Shown here piece after piece: positions 17,346 through 27,658 of a stretch of DNA of 64,000 nt. Source of the stretch: Leishmania donovani (lineage: Eukaryota > Euglenozoa > Kinetoplastea > Trypanosomatida > Trypanosomatidae); assembly GCF_000227135.1 (NCBI RefSeq), contig NC_018248.1, forward strand, positions 1 to 64,000, in the 5' to 3' direction. A program made the translations under genes and the position numbers. Numbering within the stretch: position 1 is the first letter of the stretch; each line of letters opens with the position of its first letter. The notes beneath the pieces are model-generated. The model had not been told where the DNA came from, did no database searches, and saw nothing but the letters and a program-made list of their open reading frames with translations.

Positions 17346-18620
17346 ATGGGAAATACGTGCACCAAGACCGGCGAGGTGGTAGACAATCGCAGCAATGGCA
17401 CTTCTGGCAGCAAGCACTTCAACCGATACAGGACGAAGCAGTACGCCAAGCCGGAGGATGTGCCGTCTCCTCCGGCAAACGATGAGAGGGTAGCTGACCT
17501 TAAGAAAATGACTGTGGTAAAGAAAATTGAGGCACTTCAGCATATGCTGAAACCCGTCGTCTCTGTTGTACTGTCGGAGTTGCTTCATGAAGATTTCCGT
17601 CAGTTCACTTCCGTCTTTGCCCGCGGGAAGGCAGCGCTTGCAGTGGCGTCGTGTGCCCAGGCGCAGCGACCGCGGCATATTCTGGCAGCCGGTGAGGACA
17701 GGAGTGTGGCGCTGCTCAACTACGAGACGGGCCACGTGATGCAGCGCTGGGTACACGCTCACCAAAACGACATCAACTGCGTTACGACACCGACCTCGTC
17801 GGGAGTGTTTGCCACTGCCAGCCGTGACAAGACTGTGAAGGTGTGGAATTTAACCTCGGACAGCTCCCTCGCGGAGCTGCGCGGGCACACGCTTACTGTG
17901 ACCAGCATCGACACGAACCCTGGCTGCAACCTACTCGTGTCGGGCAGCAAAGACAATACAGTGCGCCTGTGGGACGTCAACAGGGCTGAGGAGCTGTTTT
18001 GTGGGGATGTCAAGCTCAACATTGTGCACTTTGTCCGCTTCATGTCATCCATGAATTGCGTCGCGCAGGGCGGCGAAGACTTGGCGGTTCGTCTGTGGGA
18101 TGTGCGTACAAAGGGCACGCACAGCGACCTGCACCTCTCCAAGACAATCGAAGGAATGGATTACTATCCGGTCTGCTGTGAAACAATACCCGAAAATCCG
18201 TACATGCTGCTCACCGGCCATAACGGCGTGAACGACTGTGGGTCGTACGTCGCACAGTGGGACGTGCGAACCGGAAAGCGCGTGGCTTTGTACAAAGGCC
18301 ACGGCTCCACCGTCTCTAGTGTGCGAATGGTGGCCGCCAGCGTGTACGGGAATGGCTCCTTTTTCACCTCTAGCGATGACGGGACGTTTGGTGTGTGGAA
18401 CTTAGAAGACGGGGAAGCGAGTAGGGAGGTGCAGCTCTCGGTGGAGCATCACTTTTGCCTCCCGGAGGGCCGCGTCACCACCTTCGAGGCGGAGGACAAC
18501 GGCGACATAGTAATTGCATTAGAAAACGGCTGCCTAGTCGTGCTTCGTCCCGCTGTCAAGGGCGACTCTGTTGTTCCTTCACTTCGACTGCGCTACGTCG
18601 GCGTGCTCACTGTGCAGTAA
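17346..18620 (+). CDS. WD40-repeat protein with N-terminal myristoylation/palmitoylation motif
   Basis: A 424-residue beta-propeller scaffold. After about 100 residues, WD units are visible: ILAAGEDRSVALLNYETGHV, then FATASRDKTVKVWNL, LVSGSKDNTVRLWDV, CVAQGGEDLAVRLWDVRT, VAQWDVRTGKRVALYKGHGS and FFTSSDDGTFGVWNLEDG. The N-terminus is MGNTCTKTGE: Gly2 with Thr6 fits the N-myristoyltransferase consensus, and Cys5 is a natural palmitoylation site. I therefore infer attachment to the plasma or flagellar membrane. Starting at 17346 is supported because upstream sequence has no ATG in frame and only a non-coding look, and because the acyl motif lies exactly at this Met. Partners are unknown. Confidence 0.82.
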   Translation: MGNTCTKTGEVVDNRSNGTSGSKHFNRYRTKQYAKPEDVPSPPANDERVADLKKMTVVKKIEALQHMLKPVVSVVLSELLHEDFRQFTSVFARGKAALAVASCAQAQRPRHILAAGEDRSVALLNYETGHVMQRWVHAHQNDINCVTTPTSSGVFATASRDKTVKVWNLTSDSSLAELRGHTLTVTSIDTNPGCNLLVSGSKDNTVRLWDVNRAEELFCGDVKLNIVHFVRFMSSMNCVAQGGEDLAVRLWDVRTKGTHSDLHLSKTIEGMDYYPVCCETIPENPYMLLTGHNGVNDCGSYVAQWDVRTGKRVALYKGHGSTVSSVRMVAASVYGNGSFFTSSDDGTFGVWNLEDGEASREVQLSVEHHFCLPEGRVTTFEAEDNGDIVIALENGCLVVLRPAVKGDSVVPSLRLRYVGVLTVQ

Positions 18621-19470
18621 TGAGACATATGGCCGGAGAAGTAATATCAAGAGAGTCTTTTTTTTGCGTTTCTTTTTCTCGATATTGTGGTGAGACCTGC
18701 TCGCATAATCAGAAAAGAGAGGAAGAAGGCAGGGCCGGGGGTGGCTGTGACGCACATGCATGGACCCTTCCCTCACCCTCCCCCATATCAGAGTATGTAC
18801 GGCATGTTTTTTCCTTGTTAAAATATTCGACTCTCTGCTTTGCTGCTGCAGTTCCACACGCCTTCCGACTCTTGTTGAAGTTGCCTTCTCCTTGTTTCTC
18901 TAAACGTACAGTGTTTCTTGATCGCGTGACTATGCCTCTGTGTGTATGTGTCTTTTTTTTTTGCGCTTCTTCTTTCCTCTTGCGCGTGTCGGTCGTGGGC
19001 TACACTTCTCTCTCAGCTTCCTCAAAGCCGCATAGCTCATCATCACCTCCTCGACCCCCGTCGACGTCACGAATGTTGTCAATACCGGACTCGCACACGG
19101 CCTTTTAGTCCATGCAGAACGCATCCAACAAGCGCTGCTGCCGGGTGGTCGTGTGTGCTTGTCGACTATGTAGCCTCTCCTCCTTTTCACTGATCGTAGA
19201 CGCATGGCCACAGCAATGCCAGCAATCTGCCATGAAAAGGAGGAAGGTGGGCCGCGCGTCCATGATACTCCGGTGTTTTCCTTCAGGGCTTCAAATCGAG
19301 CCTGCTTGCTGGCATACGTGCGTATCTGTTACTTAGGCAGCAACGCATCCGTTGATGATACTCTCTCTCTGTCTTCTGTTGCATTTTTCACTTGTGTCTT
19401 CAACCACGTCCGTCATCGCGCAGTTTCACGCTACTCGAAATACGCCCCTCACTCGTGCCAGCAGTGGTGG
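18621..19470 (+). other. Intergenic region
   Basis: WD40 gene 3' UTR with T-rich stretches (18657-18672, 18948-18965) and a pyrimidine tract 19361-19410 with AG at 19422-19423. No ATG lies between that AG and 19471. The frame is open upstream to an ATG at 19204, but that part precedes the predicted acceptor. Confidence 0.6.
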
Positions 19471-20526
19471 ATGACTGTGAGCACAGCGACTCAGAAAACC
19501 AGTGGCTGCATCAGCGAGCCACGCGAGGGCCGACTCCGCCTCGTGTACGCGGCGCACCAGAGGCTGGAGGACGAGCTGAGCACGCTTCTTGCCTTCGCCA
19601 CGGCGGCGAGAAAGCACGACGAAAATGCATCGCAGTCCCGTGATGGCTTCTCACCATGGACAGGGCTGATGGAATCCGCCGTAAAATGCGTTGACGCCAC
19701 CTCCCGCTGCCTTCGACTCTTCAATCCTACAAGGACGATCACGCAGTCCAAAGGCATGACTACGCTAGCCAAGCTCTACGGCACAGGCGCAGCACCCCAC
19801 GAAAGAGTGATCACCTTTCTTATGCACATCCGTGACGCATTCGACGGCGTGTTGCCTGTAGAAATCGCGCTAAGCGGCGGGCACTGTCTCCAGAGACTAG
19901 ACCCATCCGCTGCAGATGAGTACCTTTTAGCTTTCGTCACCGACTGGTTAGCGCTAGCAGCTGCGGCGGACGAGCAGGCAGATCCCTTCCGACGGCGGTT
20001 TCGCGACCGACTTTCGACGGACAACGCACAGAAAACGTTTCACCTCCATTTTCGTGCGGCCGTGCTTCTCCAAATTGAGTGCGCTGCACAGTCCGGGCGC
20101 AAGCACGTCTTCGCAGCGTACAACACGCAGGTGATGGATGCTATTCTGACCCCTTTCACTCGAGAGGAACTACAAAAGTACGAGGCCACGTGCTGGCAAG
20201 AAGCAGCGCGGCACCGCGAGGTGGAAAGCGTGGTGGCTGTGCCTTTTGTGTCTGCAGCTCCCGCCTCGACGGTGTCGTCTGCACTCGCCGCATACAAGCA
20301 GCAAGGGACACAGCGGGGCACCTCGACCGAGGCGCGCCGAGGAGGTGCAGTCGCCCCATCGTCCTCCGGAATGGCAAACTGGAGGCATGATGCCATCCGC
20401 ATTCTTGCCTTCCTCCTCCTGGCAGTTCTGCTTCGCTTTGCGTGGGGCCCTCTGGCAAGGGCGTTGAAGAGCGTCCTGCAAGTCACACGCGCAGCACCGG
20501 CACGCCAGCGTACCTTGGCACTGTGA
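19471..20526 (+). CDS. Conserved-type hypothetical protein with one C-terminal transmembrane segment
   Basis: I do not recognise this family. The 351-residue protein is mainly helical and soluble (for example LVYAAHQRLEDELSTLLAF, HERVITFLMHIRDAFDGVL, DEYLLAFVTDWLALAAAADE). A low-complexity linker rich in S/T/A/G follows from about 265 to 300, then one hydrophobic segment (ILAFLLLAVLLRFAW, about 310-325) with a short basic tail. This tail-anchored-like layout puts the N-terminal domain in the cytosol. The tail of about 26 residues is a bit long for a strict tail anchor. The start at 19471 is chosen because it is the first ATG after the AG at 19422-19423; an upstream in-frame ATG at 19204 would add 89 residues of atypical composition across the pyrimidine tract. 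Confidence 0.7.
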   Translation: MTVSTATQKTSGCISEPREGRLRLVYAAHQRLEDELSTLLAFATAARKHDENASQSRDGFSPWTGLMESAVKCVDATSRCLRLFNPTRTITQSKGMTTLAKLYGTGAAPHERVITFLMHIRDAFDGVLPVEIALSGGHCLQRLDPSAADEYLLAFVTDWLALAAAADEQADPFRRRFRDRLSTDNAQKTFHLHFRAAVLLQIECAAQSGRKHVFAAYNTQVMDAILTPFTREELQKYEATCWQEAARHREVESVVAVPFVSAAPASTVSSALAAYKQQGTQRGTSTEARRGGAVAPSSSGMANWRHDAIRILAFLLLAVLLRFAWGPLARALKSVLQVTRAAPARQRTLAL

Positions 20527-21400
20527 AGAATGTTTCAAGCTGCCGCATCCCCCCCCCCTTCGTTGTGCGGCCGGACAGTTTTTTTTCTCTCCGTCGTGGA
20601 GGAAAGGCACGCAGCGCTCCCTCCCAAGCACTGCCAGCCTCGATCGGAAACAGCACAAGTGCGGAAGGCATGCTCGGCTTCTCCGTGCGCAAAGCCATCC
20701 ACTCCCATCACCCTTACCTGCGAGTTCTGCTTATAAAGAGGTTTCTCTCACGGTAAGTGCTTTTTCTTCCCTACTGTCACGATAGCCATCCAGCACTGCG
20801 ACAACACACGCACACGTCGGTTGTCATCGCGCACCCCTACTTTCACACCCCGCCGCTGTTTGCCGTGGAAAAACCTCCCCGCTATCTTTTTGATTTGATG
20901 GTACGTTCAGCCTGTCTTATGGGCCACCATTGTGCTGTGAAGGTGGCTTCCAGAGCATGTATGAGCGCATGTATAACTCTACCGCCACACAGCGGGCACC
21001 ACCTCCTTCGGCGGTGCGATCCCTCTACCCTTTTCCCCATCTCCTCTTGTTTGCTCTCTATCGCTTGGATTCGTATCGTTTTCGCCTTTCGAACGTCCTT
21101 TGTCCCACTCGCTCCTGCGTGTATGTGCGCATGTGTGTGTGGGGGGGGGGGGCTATTAAACGCATGGCATACATACAACGACAACATGTCACAAGTATCA
21201 CTCGCTCTCTTCACTGCTGCAGCAGCTGGCGTGCGCCTTTTTTCCCTCGTATTTCCCATTCCCTGAATCGATTCAGCACACACACACACACATATACATA
21301 CACGAAAGCTCTTTCCATCATCACACACGGACCACCGTGTAACCGGCAGCACAACGTACCAGAGGTCTGACAAAAGCTGCGCTGGACACATCCCCACAAA
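20527..21400 (+). other. Intergenic region
   Basis: Contains a 10-base C run (20549-20558), a 12-base G run (21141-21152) and a CA repeat (~21277-21292). No gene seen on either strand. Acceptor for the next gene is probably an AG in gtaaccggcag (~21340-21350). Confidence 0.6.
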
Positions 21401-22774
21401 ATGACGATTACAGACTTCTTTGCTCGCTTAGAGAAGAAGTACCAGGTGTTGTTTATCTTTATCATCTTCACCATGAACAACGGATTTGCCTGGCTCATGT
21501 TCGAGCCTGTCGCCGATTGGCTGAAGACGAATGTGCATGGAATGACGAGCCGGTCGCTGCAGCTGCTGTCCTCGTGGCAGCCACTTGTCTTCCTCTGTAC
21601 GTTCATTCCTATAATGAAGCTGGTGACGAGGTATGATGGGCTGCGCCTCGCTGTGCGCATCGGCACTGCTGCTGAGATTGCGGGCGCTGCTTTTAAGCTC
21701 GTTGGCGCCTTTGCGCACAAGTCCACCTTTGGTCTAGTCATGCTCAACATTGGCCAGATCTTCAGCGGTGTCGGCTCTCCTGTTGCCACCGGCGCTGTTT
21801 CGGCGCTGTCAGCCACGTGGTTCGAGCCGGAGGAGCGCACGCGTGCCACCGCGGCCTCGGTGCTATTCAACAGTGTGGGCAACTCGCTGTGCTACATCTT
21901 CATCCCCACACTAACGAAAAAGCTGTCTTTTTCCGCAGTGACCGTCTACGAGCTGTTGATGGCTGCCATTGGTCTTAGTCTAGCCTGGGTTATCATGCCT
22001 CAGGAGCCGGAGTCGGCGGAGATGTGCACGGAGACGAAGGAGCAGACGACGCTGCAGCACAGCGCCGCGTCAGAGTCAAAGGACGATGGCGATGTTGTGG
22101 TCCACTCCAAGGAGCACATATCGTTGGTGACGCAGCTGCGCTCTCTATGGTCCATTCCGTCGTGTGTGTGCCTGCTGGTTGTGTACGCGTGGCTGAGCGG
22201 TGGCTTCTCGGCATGGATCTCGCTCTTCGCCGACACCTACTCCAAGTTCTACTCGGAGGAGTTCATCGGCATCATGAGCTTCTTCGGCATGATCGCCTAC
22301 GTGGCGGGAGGTATCGCCTCCTCCTATGTGGTGGACCTGTATTTCTCACGTCAGATGAAGTACGTCATCTTCTTCTGTATCACCATGAACATGCTGTGCA
22401 ATCTCATCTTCATAGCCTGCACGCCGAACGACAAGAGCTACTCTCTGTGGAACCTGGGTCAGTCGTTCATTGTCTTTTCTACGGCGCTCTGCGGCTTCTG
22501 GAATGGCGCCGCGGCTCCGCTTTTCTACGAGCTGGTGGCAGAGATTTCGTTCCCCGTGGAGGAAGGCGTTAGTGGCATTTGTATCTCTGTCATGGAGAAC
22601 GTCGGCGCCCTCGTGTTTTACCAGGTCGTCTCCCGCTTCTTCACGGGCCAATCAATGAGCGTGGCATACTCGTTCGGCATGACAGTCGCCGTGGCGCTGA
22701 CGGCTGCCGTGAAGCAGCGCTACAACCGCTCCTACCATGCCTACCTGCTCCAGAACGCCAAGGAAGACTGCTAG
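21401..22774 (+). CDS. Major facilitator superfamily transporter, SLC49-like
   Basis: A 457-residue protein with about 12 hydrophobic segments in two halves. The loop between TM6 and TM7 is polar (residues ~200-245, with EPESAEMCTETKEQTT and SKDDGDVVVHSKEH). The first half has GQIFSGVGSPVATGAVSALS followed by ATWFEPEERTRATAA, which resembles the A/G-rich TM4-TM5 and W-F-x-x-x-E-R-x-x-A signature of the SLC49 (FLVCR/DIRC2) branch of MFS carriers. Members move haem, choline or pyridoxine-type cofactors; trypanosomatids are haem auxotrophs and do have FLVCR-type transporters, but the substrate here cannot be inferred. The ATG at 21401 leaves a short cytosolic N-terminus (MTITDFFARLEKKYQ). No signal peptide expected. 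Confidence 0.8.
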   Translation: MTITDFFARLEKKYQVLFIFIIFTMNNGFAWLMFEPVADWLKTNVHGMTSRSLQLLSSWQPLVFLCTFIPIMKLVTRYDGLRLAVRIGTAAEIAGAAFKLVGAFAHKSTFGLVMLNIGQIFSGVGSPVATGAVSALSATWFEPEERTRATAASVLFNSVGNSLCYIFIPTLTKKLSFSAVTVYELLMAAIGLSLAWVIMPQEPESAEMCTETKEQTTLQHSAASESKDDGDVVVHSKEHISLVTQLRSLWSIPSCVCLLVVYAWLSGGFSAWISLFADTYSKFYSEEFIGIMSFFGMIAYVAGGIASSYVVDLYFSRQMKYVIFFCITMNMLCNLIFIACTPNDKSYSLWNLGQSFIVFSTALCGFWNGAAAPLFYELVAEISFPVEEGVSGICISVMENVGALVFYQVVSRFFTGQSMSVAYSFGMTVAVALTAAVKQRYNRSYHAYLLQNAKEDC

Positions 22775-24814
22775 AAGAAATGGGGAGGGGAAAAAAGCGA
22801 CTGATTCGCCCACCGCTCTCGCCATCGATTTCACTTGTGGACCTCTTTGCATTTCTCTCTCCCGCCTCGGGGGTATATCGGTGTCATTGCTGGCTTGCCT
22901 ATCTCGAAGGATACAGTGATTCCTAGGTGATACTAGAAGCGCATGTCTCTTTCCCTCTCTGTGCGGGGTCGCGAAGGGGGGGGGCGCGTGTGTGCAGGCA
23001 ATCTTTGCTTGCACACACTGGTGTAGTCGTGCCGTGTGCCGTCGAAGAAGAGGCAAATGGAAAGTCAGCACACCCATTCAAGTCCATGTCCACACACATG
23101 CACGCATGCCTACCGGTAGGCTGCTGACTCTTATTTTTCACATCTCTTTTTTTCGATGGTTTCGTGCTTATGTGCGTACATGCGTATTGGCCTTATCACT
23201 ATATTATCATCTCCTGTCTCCACCGACCAAAGGACTCCGCTCTCTCCAACTTAGAGAGATGCCAATGCAAGGCTTTTGTGCGTGCATGTCTGTCCCTGTG
23301 TGCATGTGTGCGTAGTATACAAGAGAGTAAAAGAAAGACCCCTCTCCACAGCGCAGACACACGCATGCGGTGGCGAGTGAGGGAGTATGATGCGTTTGCA
23401 TGTTGTTGTGTTGTTTTTCCTTTCTCAGAGTGCCGCGTCTCTTTTTCCTTTCTGCTGCTGGAGGTTCATGTGGCTGCAGCGCTCATGGCATCCTACGATT
23501 TGCTTTTGTGTTGAGCGTCAACGGTGAAGACGTGCGTGTGTGTGTGTGTGCGGCTGTGGCATGTTCCTCTTCCCTGTATGCTTCGCAGGCTTTCTCGCTG
23601 TGTCGCAAGTTTTTTTTTGTGTGCGCTTTATCCTCGTGCTGCTCTCGCCTTTTCCCACGGTACATGGCATTTGCCTTCGTAGTGAGCAGCTTCCGTGCTG
23701 CTCGATACGTCTGGAAGGTGGTGGGTGAATAAAAGATGCTCAAACCATGAGGATGTTGTCGTCTTCACCATTGACTTTCACCCCCTACGAAACATTACAA
23801 GCGGCCAGCACGTTTGCCGCTGATACTGAAATGAATGCGTGCGGGTATGTGCTGAGGTAGGGGTGTCTATGAATGCTGTGCTCTTTTTCAGGCTTCGTGC
23901 CCATTCGTCTCATTCATGTGCCCTTTCTCTGTTTTATTTGATCAGTGCCATAGGTGGATAAGCGAGGACGCCAGCGCCAGTCGAGTGAGTGGCAGAATAG
24001 AGCGGAAAAAAAAAGACGCAAAAGGAAACGGTGTGGGCTAGACTGTATTAGTCCAGTATGATATATGATGCAGGACCTTTGTGCGCTCTGGTGCCTCTGC
24101 ACACGCCGCCTGCGCGCATTGTGTCAGACTGAGATGCAGATGTGCGAGTGTGCATTCCGCTATTCTTTTGTTGCTGTTTCTTCTGCGCCCCTTCGGATCT
24201 CTTGATCTTCTATCGATGAATGTTCCTTTCCTCCGCCCCATCCTCGAACAGGGGAAACAGGTGTGCAGTGGACAGTAAGCGGGTTTCACAGGCTTTCACG
24301 GCTCTTCCTTGTACATCCTTTCAGATACCCGCTTCTCCAACTCCACGGCTGCACCTTGCGATAACGAAGGTTCTCTATGAACTGAGCACCTCCACCGGAC
24401 GGCACTCAGCGACTGTAGCTGTCGCCCTCCCCCTTCCCGCTACTCTTTCAATAACACAATGCGTTAATGTATCTCACACTCCGTTGTTGGGCTGTCACCA
24501 GTACTGTTTCTGCTGCCCTTTCATCACCGCCTACTCCGAACCAAGCTGCCCTCCCCCCTCTCCGCACTGCCCTCCATCACTATCTTCTGCTTCTGCCAAC
24601 GCTTTACGTACATGTGGGGCTCTCCCGTCTCTTGGGCGCAAGGAAAAGAGTCGTGAGGGGCAAAGTGCGCCTCGTGGCGAGAGTCGCTGGCATACACTCC
24701 TTTCTTTCTCGTCGCTGGCTCGGCAACTGGGTGGCTGCGCTGCCCCCACCCCCACAAAACACTTGCACACACATATTTTGATAGAGCCTTTCTCCCTTTC
24801 ACGAGCGTGGAGAT
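22775..24814 (+). other. 2-kb intergenic region
   Basis: Probably a long 3' UTR of the transporter plus the next 5' UTR. It has a 9-base G run (22976-22984), TG-rich stretches (~23290-23320, 23535-23552), and C/T-rich sequence from 24420 to 24780. Frames such as 24220-25056 overlap a real gene in another phase and are low in coding character. No RNA gene recognised. Confidence 0.6.
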
Positions 24815-25366
24815 ATGGATGTCAAGTACGGCGACTGGAAAAATGCCAGGCCGCGCGCCCATCTGATGATCCTTTTCCTGTTCATTATAACCGACCTCAT
24901 GAACATCATGTGCTACATCCTGTACCTGTTGCCGTCACGGGAATACTACGGCGTGTATGGCTCCAACGCGTACATTACCTTCAGCTGCATAGGTGTTTTC
25001 ATCTTTGCGGGAGTGAGTGCGCCGCTCATCTACTGGCCTTATGCACACGGCAATGAGATGTCGCCCGTGTCGCGGCGTAATGCGCTGTGCCTGGGCATAA
25101 TCATTTCCTTTCTCGCTCATGGCTTCCCAATGGCGTGGCTGGAACTGTGGCTGGTCACTACGTTTGGCTGGACCGAGTTGCTCCAGGCTATTTCCTTGTT
25201 CCTCACCCTTTTGTGCTTCATCATCGGCTTCCTCGTCACGTGGGTGGCCTACTCGTGGAAGCTGAGCAAGATGTTGCAAATCCGGTACGGCAACGCGGCC
25301 CCCAGCCAATCAGCCGTTCCCTCTGCTCAGCTGGCACGAAGCTCATCACGCGCCTACCGCATTTGA
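24815..25366 (+). CDS. Four-transmembrane hypothetical protein
   Basis: Not recognised. The 183 residues form four clear hydrophobic segments: LMILFLFIITDLMNIMCYIL (~17-36), ITFSCIGVFIFAGVSAPLIY (~54-73), LCLGIIISFLAHGFPMAWLE (~90-109) and AISLFLTLLCFIIGFLVTWV (~124-143). Both ends are polar, and the C-terminal 35 residues are serine-rich (SAQLARSSSRAYRI). This four-span layout with short loops is compatible with a tetraspan or a small channel/accessory protein, but there is no CCG motif of tetraspanins. The ATG at 24815 is the first in frame after an AG about 24803. Confidence 0.75.
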   Translation: MDVKYGDWKNARPRAHLMILFLFIITDLMNIMCYILYLLPSREYYGVYGSNAYITFSCIGVFIFAGVSAPLIYWPYAHGNEMSPVSRRNALCLGIIISFLAHGFPMAWLELWLVTTFGWTELLQAISLFLTLLCFIIGFLVTWVAYSWKLSKMLQIRYGNAAPSQSAVPSAQLARSSSRAYRI

Positions 25367-26313
25367 GAGAGGGAGAACGCATGCCACACGCCCCTTAACA
25401 AAGGATGCAGCTTCGCCTTTAGACTAGGGCTGTCTCATTCCTTTCTTTTTTGCCCCGATAGTCCTGTGTACTGTCTCTTGCTCTCCTTCACACTCTTCCG
25501 CCTTGACTCTTCAATGGCTGCTCGTCAGAGTGTCTGGTGTTGAACTCCCCCTTTGGGCAGATGTCTCCTCTCACCCTAGATGTCGCTAGATGCGTGCGCG
25601 TTTTGTGTTGCTACCCACTGCTGCTCCTCTCGAGGGGCATCGAGTACAGGAGCTGAGGGCGTGGCTGTGTGTGTGCCTCCGCCCACCCTCTTCTTCAGGG
25701 CCCTCTCTGCATCGTGTGTGTGTCGGTGTGCGCCTCCCCACTTCTCTCTTGCGCACTGTATCGGCCATTTACTGCATTCCAAGATGGAAACGATAACAAG
25801 AGTCACTGGAGATCGGAGGAGGAGCAAAGCCGGTCCTCATTGGACCCTTTTCCCACTCCCCAACAGAGGAGGCTCAGTGCGGCAAGAACTGCAACAAACT
25901 CCCTACTGCATGGCCGCAATAAAGTGGTTCCAACTCCTTCCCACTGCGGGAAGTGCCGCCTGAGACGCGCTCATCGCTCGTCTGCGGCTGACTGGCGCTT
26001 GCTTTGCACACTGCGACCATGGCTCTCTCTTCTCTTAGTTTTCATGTTCTCTCCCGTCCTCCCCCTCTCCGTCATCGCTCGCTCTCGTCGTTGTGCTGTT
26101 GTTCGCCGTTTTTCTTCTTTGCCTGGAGCTTAGTGGCGCCGCTGTACAGAGCAGCGCCAAGTCTCGTCTCTCCTGCTTTTCGAAGCAGCACTGCAGCTGC
26201 TGCTGCTGCTGACGCCGCAGTGGCAAGCGTCCTCTCAGCCGCGTAACCGCGTGTTACGGCAGCAGTAGGCCAACGCTCTGTCTCTCCCCTTTTTATTTTA
26301 TTCGTTAGGTGCG
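25367..26313 (+). other. Intergenic region
   Basis: C/T-rich 3' UTR sequence with small cysteine-rich frames (25580-25963) that look non-coding. It ends in a near-perfect pyrimidine tract (26277-26306) and AG at 26307-26308. Confidence 0.6.
26277..26308 (+). promoter_or_regulatory. Predicted spliced-leader acceptor with 5-base leader
   Basis: The tract tctctcccctttttatttta followed by ttcgttag places the AG at 26307-26308; the ATG is at 26314, so only gtgcg separates them. Confidence 0.6.
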
Positions 26314-26769
26314 ATGTTTCGCATTAGCTTGATCTGCTTCCCTAAGGCGGGATGCGAGGAGATCACGCGCCAGGCGCGTCGCGTAGTGCTCAAGCCACAG
26401 GAATACTTCGCGCAGCACCGCATGCAGGTATGGCAGATGCGGTTCAAGGAAATGGGCCCTCCCTTCTCGCGTGTCTGGGTGGCGCTTGGGGGCAAGATGC
26501 GCCGCCGTCGCATTGGCCGGCAAATAGATGTGAAGGACATGCGCTACTACTGGCGCCCCATCGAGCCGCAGTACCAGCGCCTGTATATGTCGCGTCTTCG
26601 TATCAAGGACCACTCAAACAAGCGCGTGCAACCGATGCGTCTGCGAGCGACGAACAACGACATTGGCCAGGCCTCCTCGCTGAGGGAATGGGAGCGTTCT
26701 AGCGACCGCAAGTACGGAGCCGCCCTCGCGCCTCCCAAAAAACGAGACTTTGAGTTTCGCGTCTTCTGA
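26314..26769 (+). CDS. Small basic protein, possible mitoribosomal component
   Basis: A 151-residue, strongly basic protein rich in Arg/Met/Tyr. Blocks include RVVLKPQEYFAQHRMQVWQM, GGKMRRRRIGRQIDVKDMRY, YWRPIEPQYQRLYMSRLRI and a C-terminal APPKKRDFEFRVF. No membrane segment and no known enzyme motif. Size, charge and scattered aromatic residues are typical of the many lineage-specific trypanosomatid mitochondrial ribosome proteins, and the first ~20 residues (MFRISLICFPKAG) could be an import signal. This is an inference only. The start is fixed by the pyrimidine tract and AG immediately upstream; the next in-frame ATG is 36 codons in. Confidence 0.75.
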   Translation: MFRISLICFPKAGCEEITRQARRVVLKPQEYFAQHRMQVWQMRFKEMGPPFSRVWVALGGKMRRRRIGRQIDVKDMRYYWRPIEPQYQRLYMSRLRIKDHSNKRVQPMRLRATNNDIGQASSLREWERSSDRKYGAALAPPKKRDFEFRVF

Positions 26770-27658
26770 GGTGCAGCTGTTCACATTTGCTTGCCATGCT
26801 TTTTGGCATTGGCGCGCTCTCTACCGGCGGCCGTCAGCTCGGGTGCGTCCCCTGCCTCTTGTCTCCTCTATCCCCGTGTGCATCCCTCCCTCTTCGCGTA
26901 TCTTCAGCCTCTGCGACGCCCCTCTCACGTGTGCATGCGTAAACGGAGGTCAGGTTGCATGAAAGTGGGGAGGAGGGATTCTTAAACAGGAAGCGCCGGA
27001 CTCTGTTGTTGTTTCTACTGTAGAGCTAAACATGGGCGTTGAAATAGGATATATCGGTGCACATGGGGTTGCCCAAATGGGGCGTGATCTGCTCGTTGCT
27101 GACGAGTGTCATGGTGTGTCTCTCCGTCTCAAGCTCTGCGCAGGGCCATGCGCGCTGCCCGAGTTTGTGGAGCTGTCCAAAGCTGCGCCTTGCATGGAGC
27201 AACGTTCATACCCACTTCCCATGTCCCTCTCTCAAGCAGCTTGGTTCTCCGCACCGGTACCGACGCAGACGATTCCGTCCCCCTCCAATCTCCCCTCGTC
27301 TCTCTTTTCGCGTTTGTCTTGGAGCTCTTCCCTGGCGATTGCTGGTCTGTCGAAGTGAAGCGCAGGGAATGTACACACCGCGCTGCTGTGTGTTTCCCTT
27401 CCTATCCGCACCTTTCCTTGTTTCTCCGTCCTCAAATCACCTTCCTCTCGCTCACCCAGGCACACACACACACATATATATATATACGCCTCATTCACTG
27501 TAGTGCCCTGTTCTTCCTCGAGCGTGTGTGTGCAGCAACTCGAACGCACTGCTGCAGAGTCGAAGGCTTTTGCTCGTTGCGGAGCTATCCACACACCTGC
27601 GCGCACGCGCTCCATTCTCCCTTTCCTTCTAGCTTGGTGTGGCCGGTCTGTTGCCGCG
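26770..27658 (+). other. Intergenic region
   Basis: Includes a CA/TA repeat (~27461-27487) and a pyrimidine tract 27610-27630 with AG at 27631-27632, 26 bases before the next start. Overlapping open frames (27032-27358, 27106-27846) look like chance. Confidence 0.6.

Noticed and set aside
19204..19470. 89-residue N-terminal extension of the single-TM protein
   Set aside because: It crosses the polypyrimidine tract and lies upstream of the predicted acceptor; composition is atypical.
24220..25056. 278-codon frame
   Set aside because: It overlaps the four-TM gene in another phase and is rich in simple S/P/L sequence like translated UTR.
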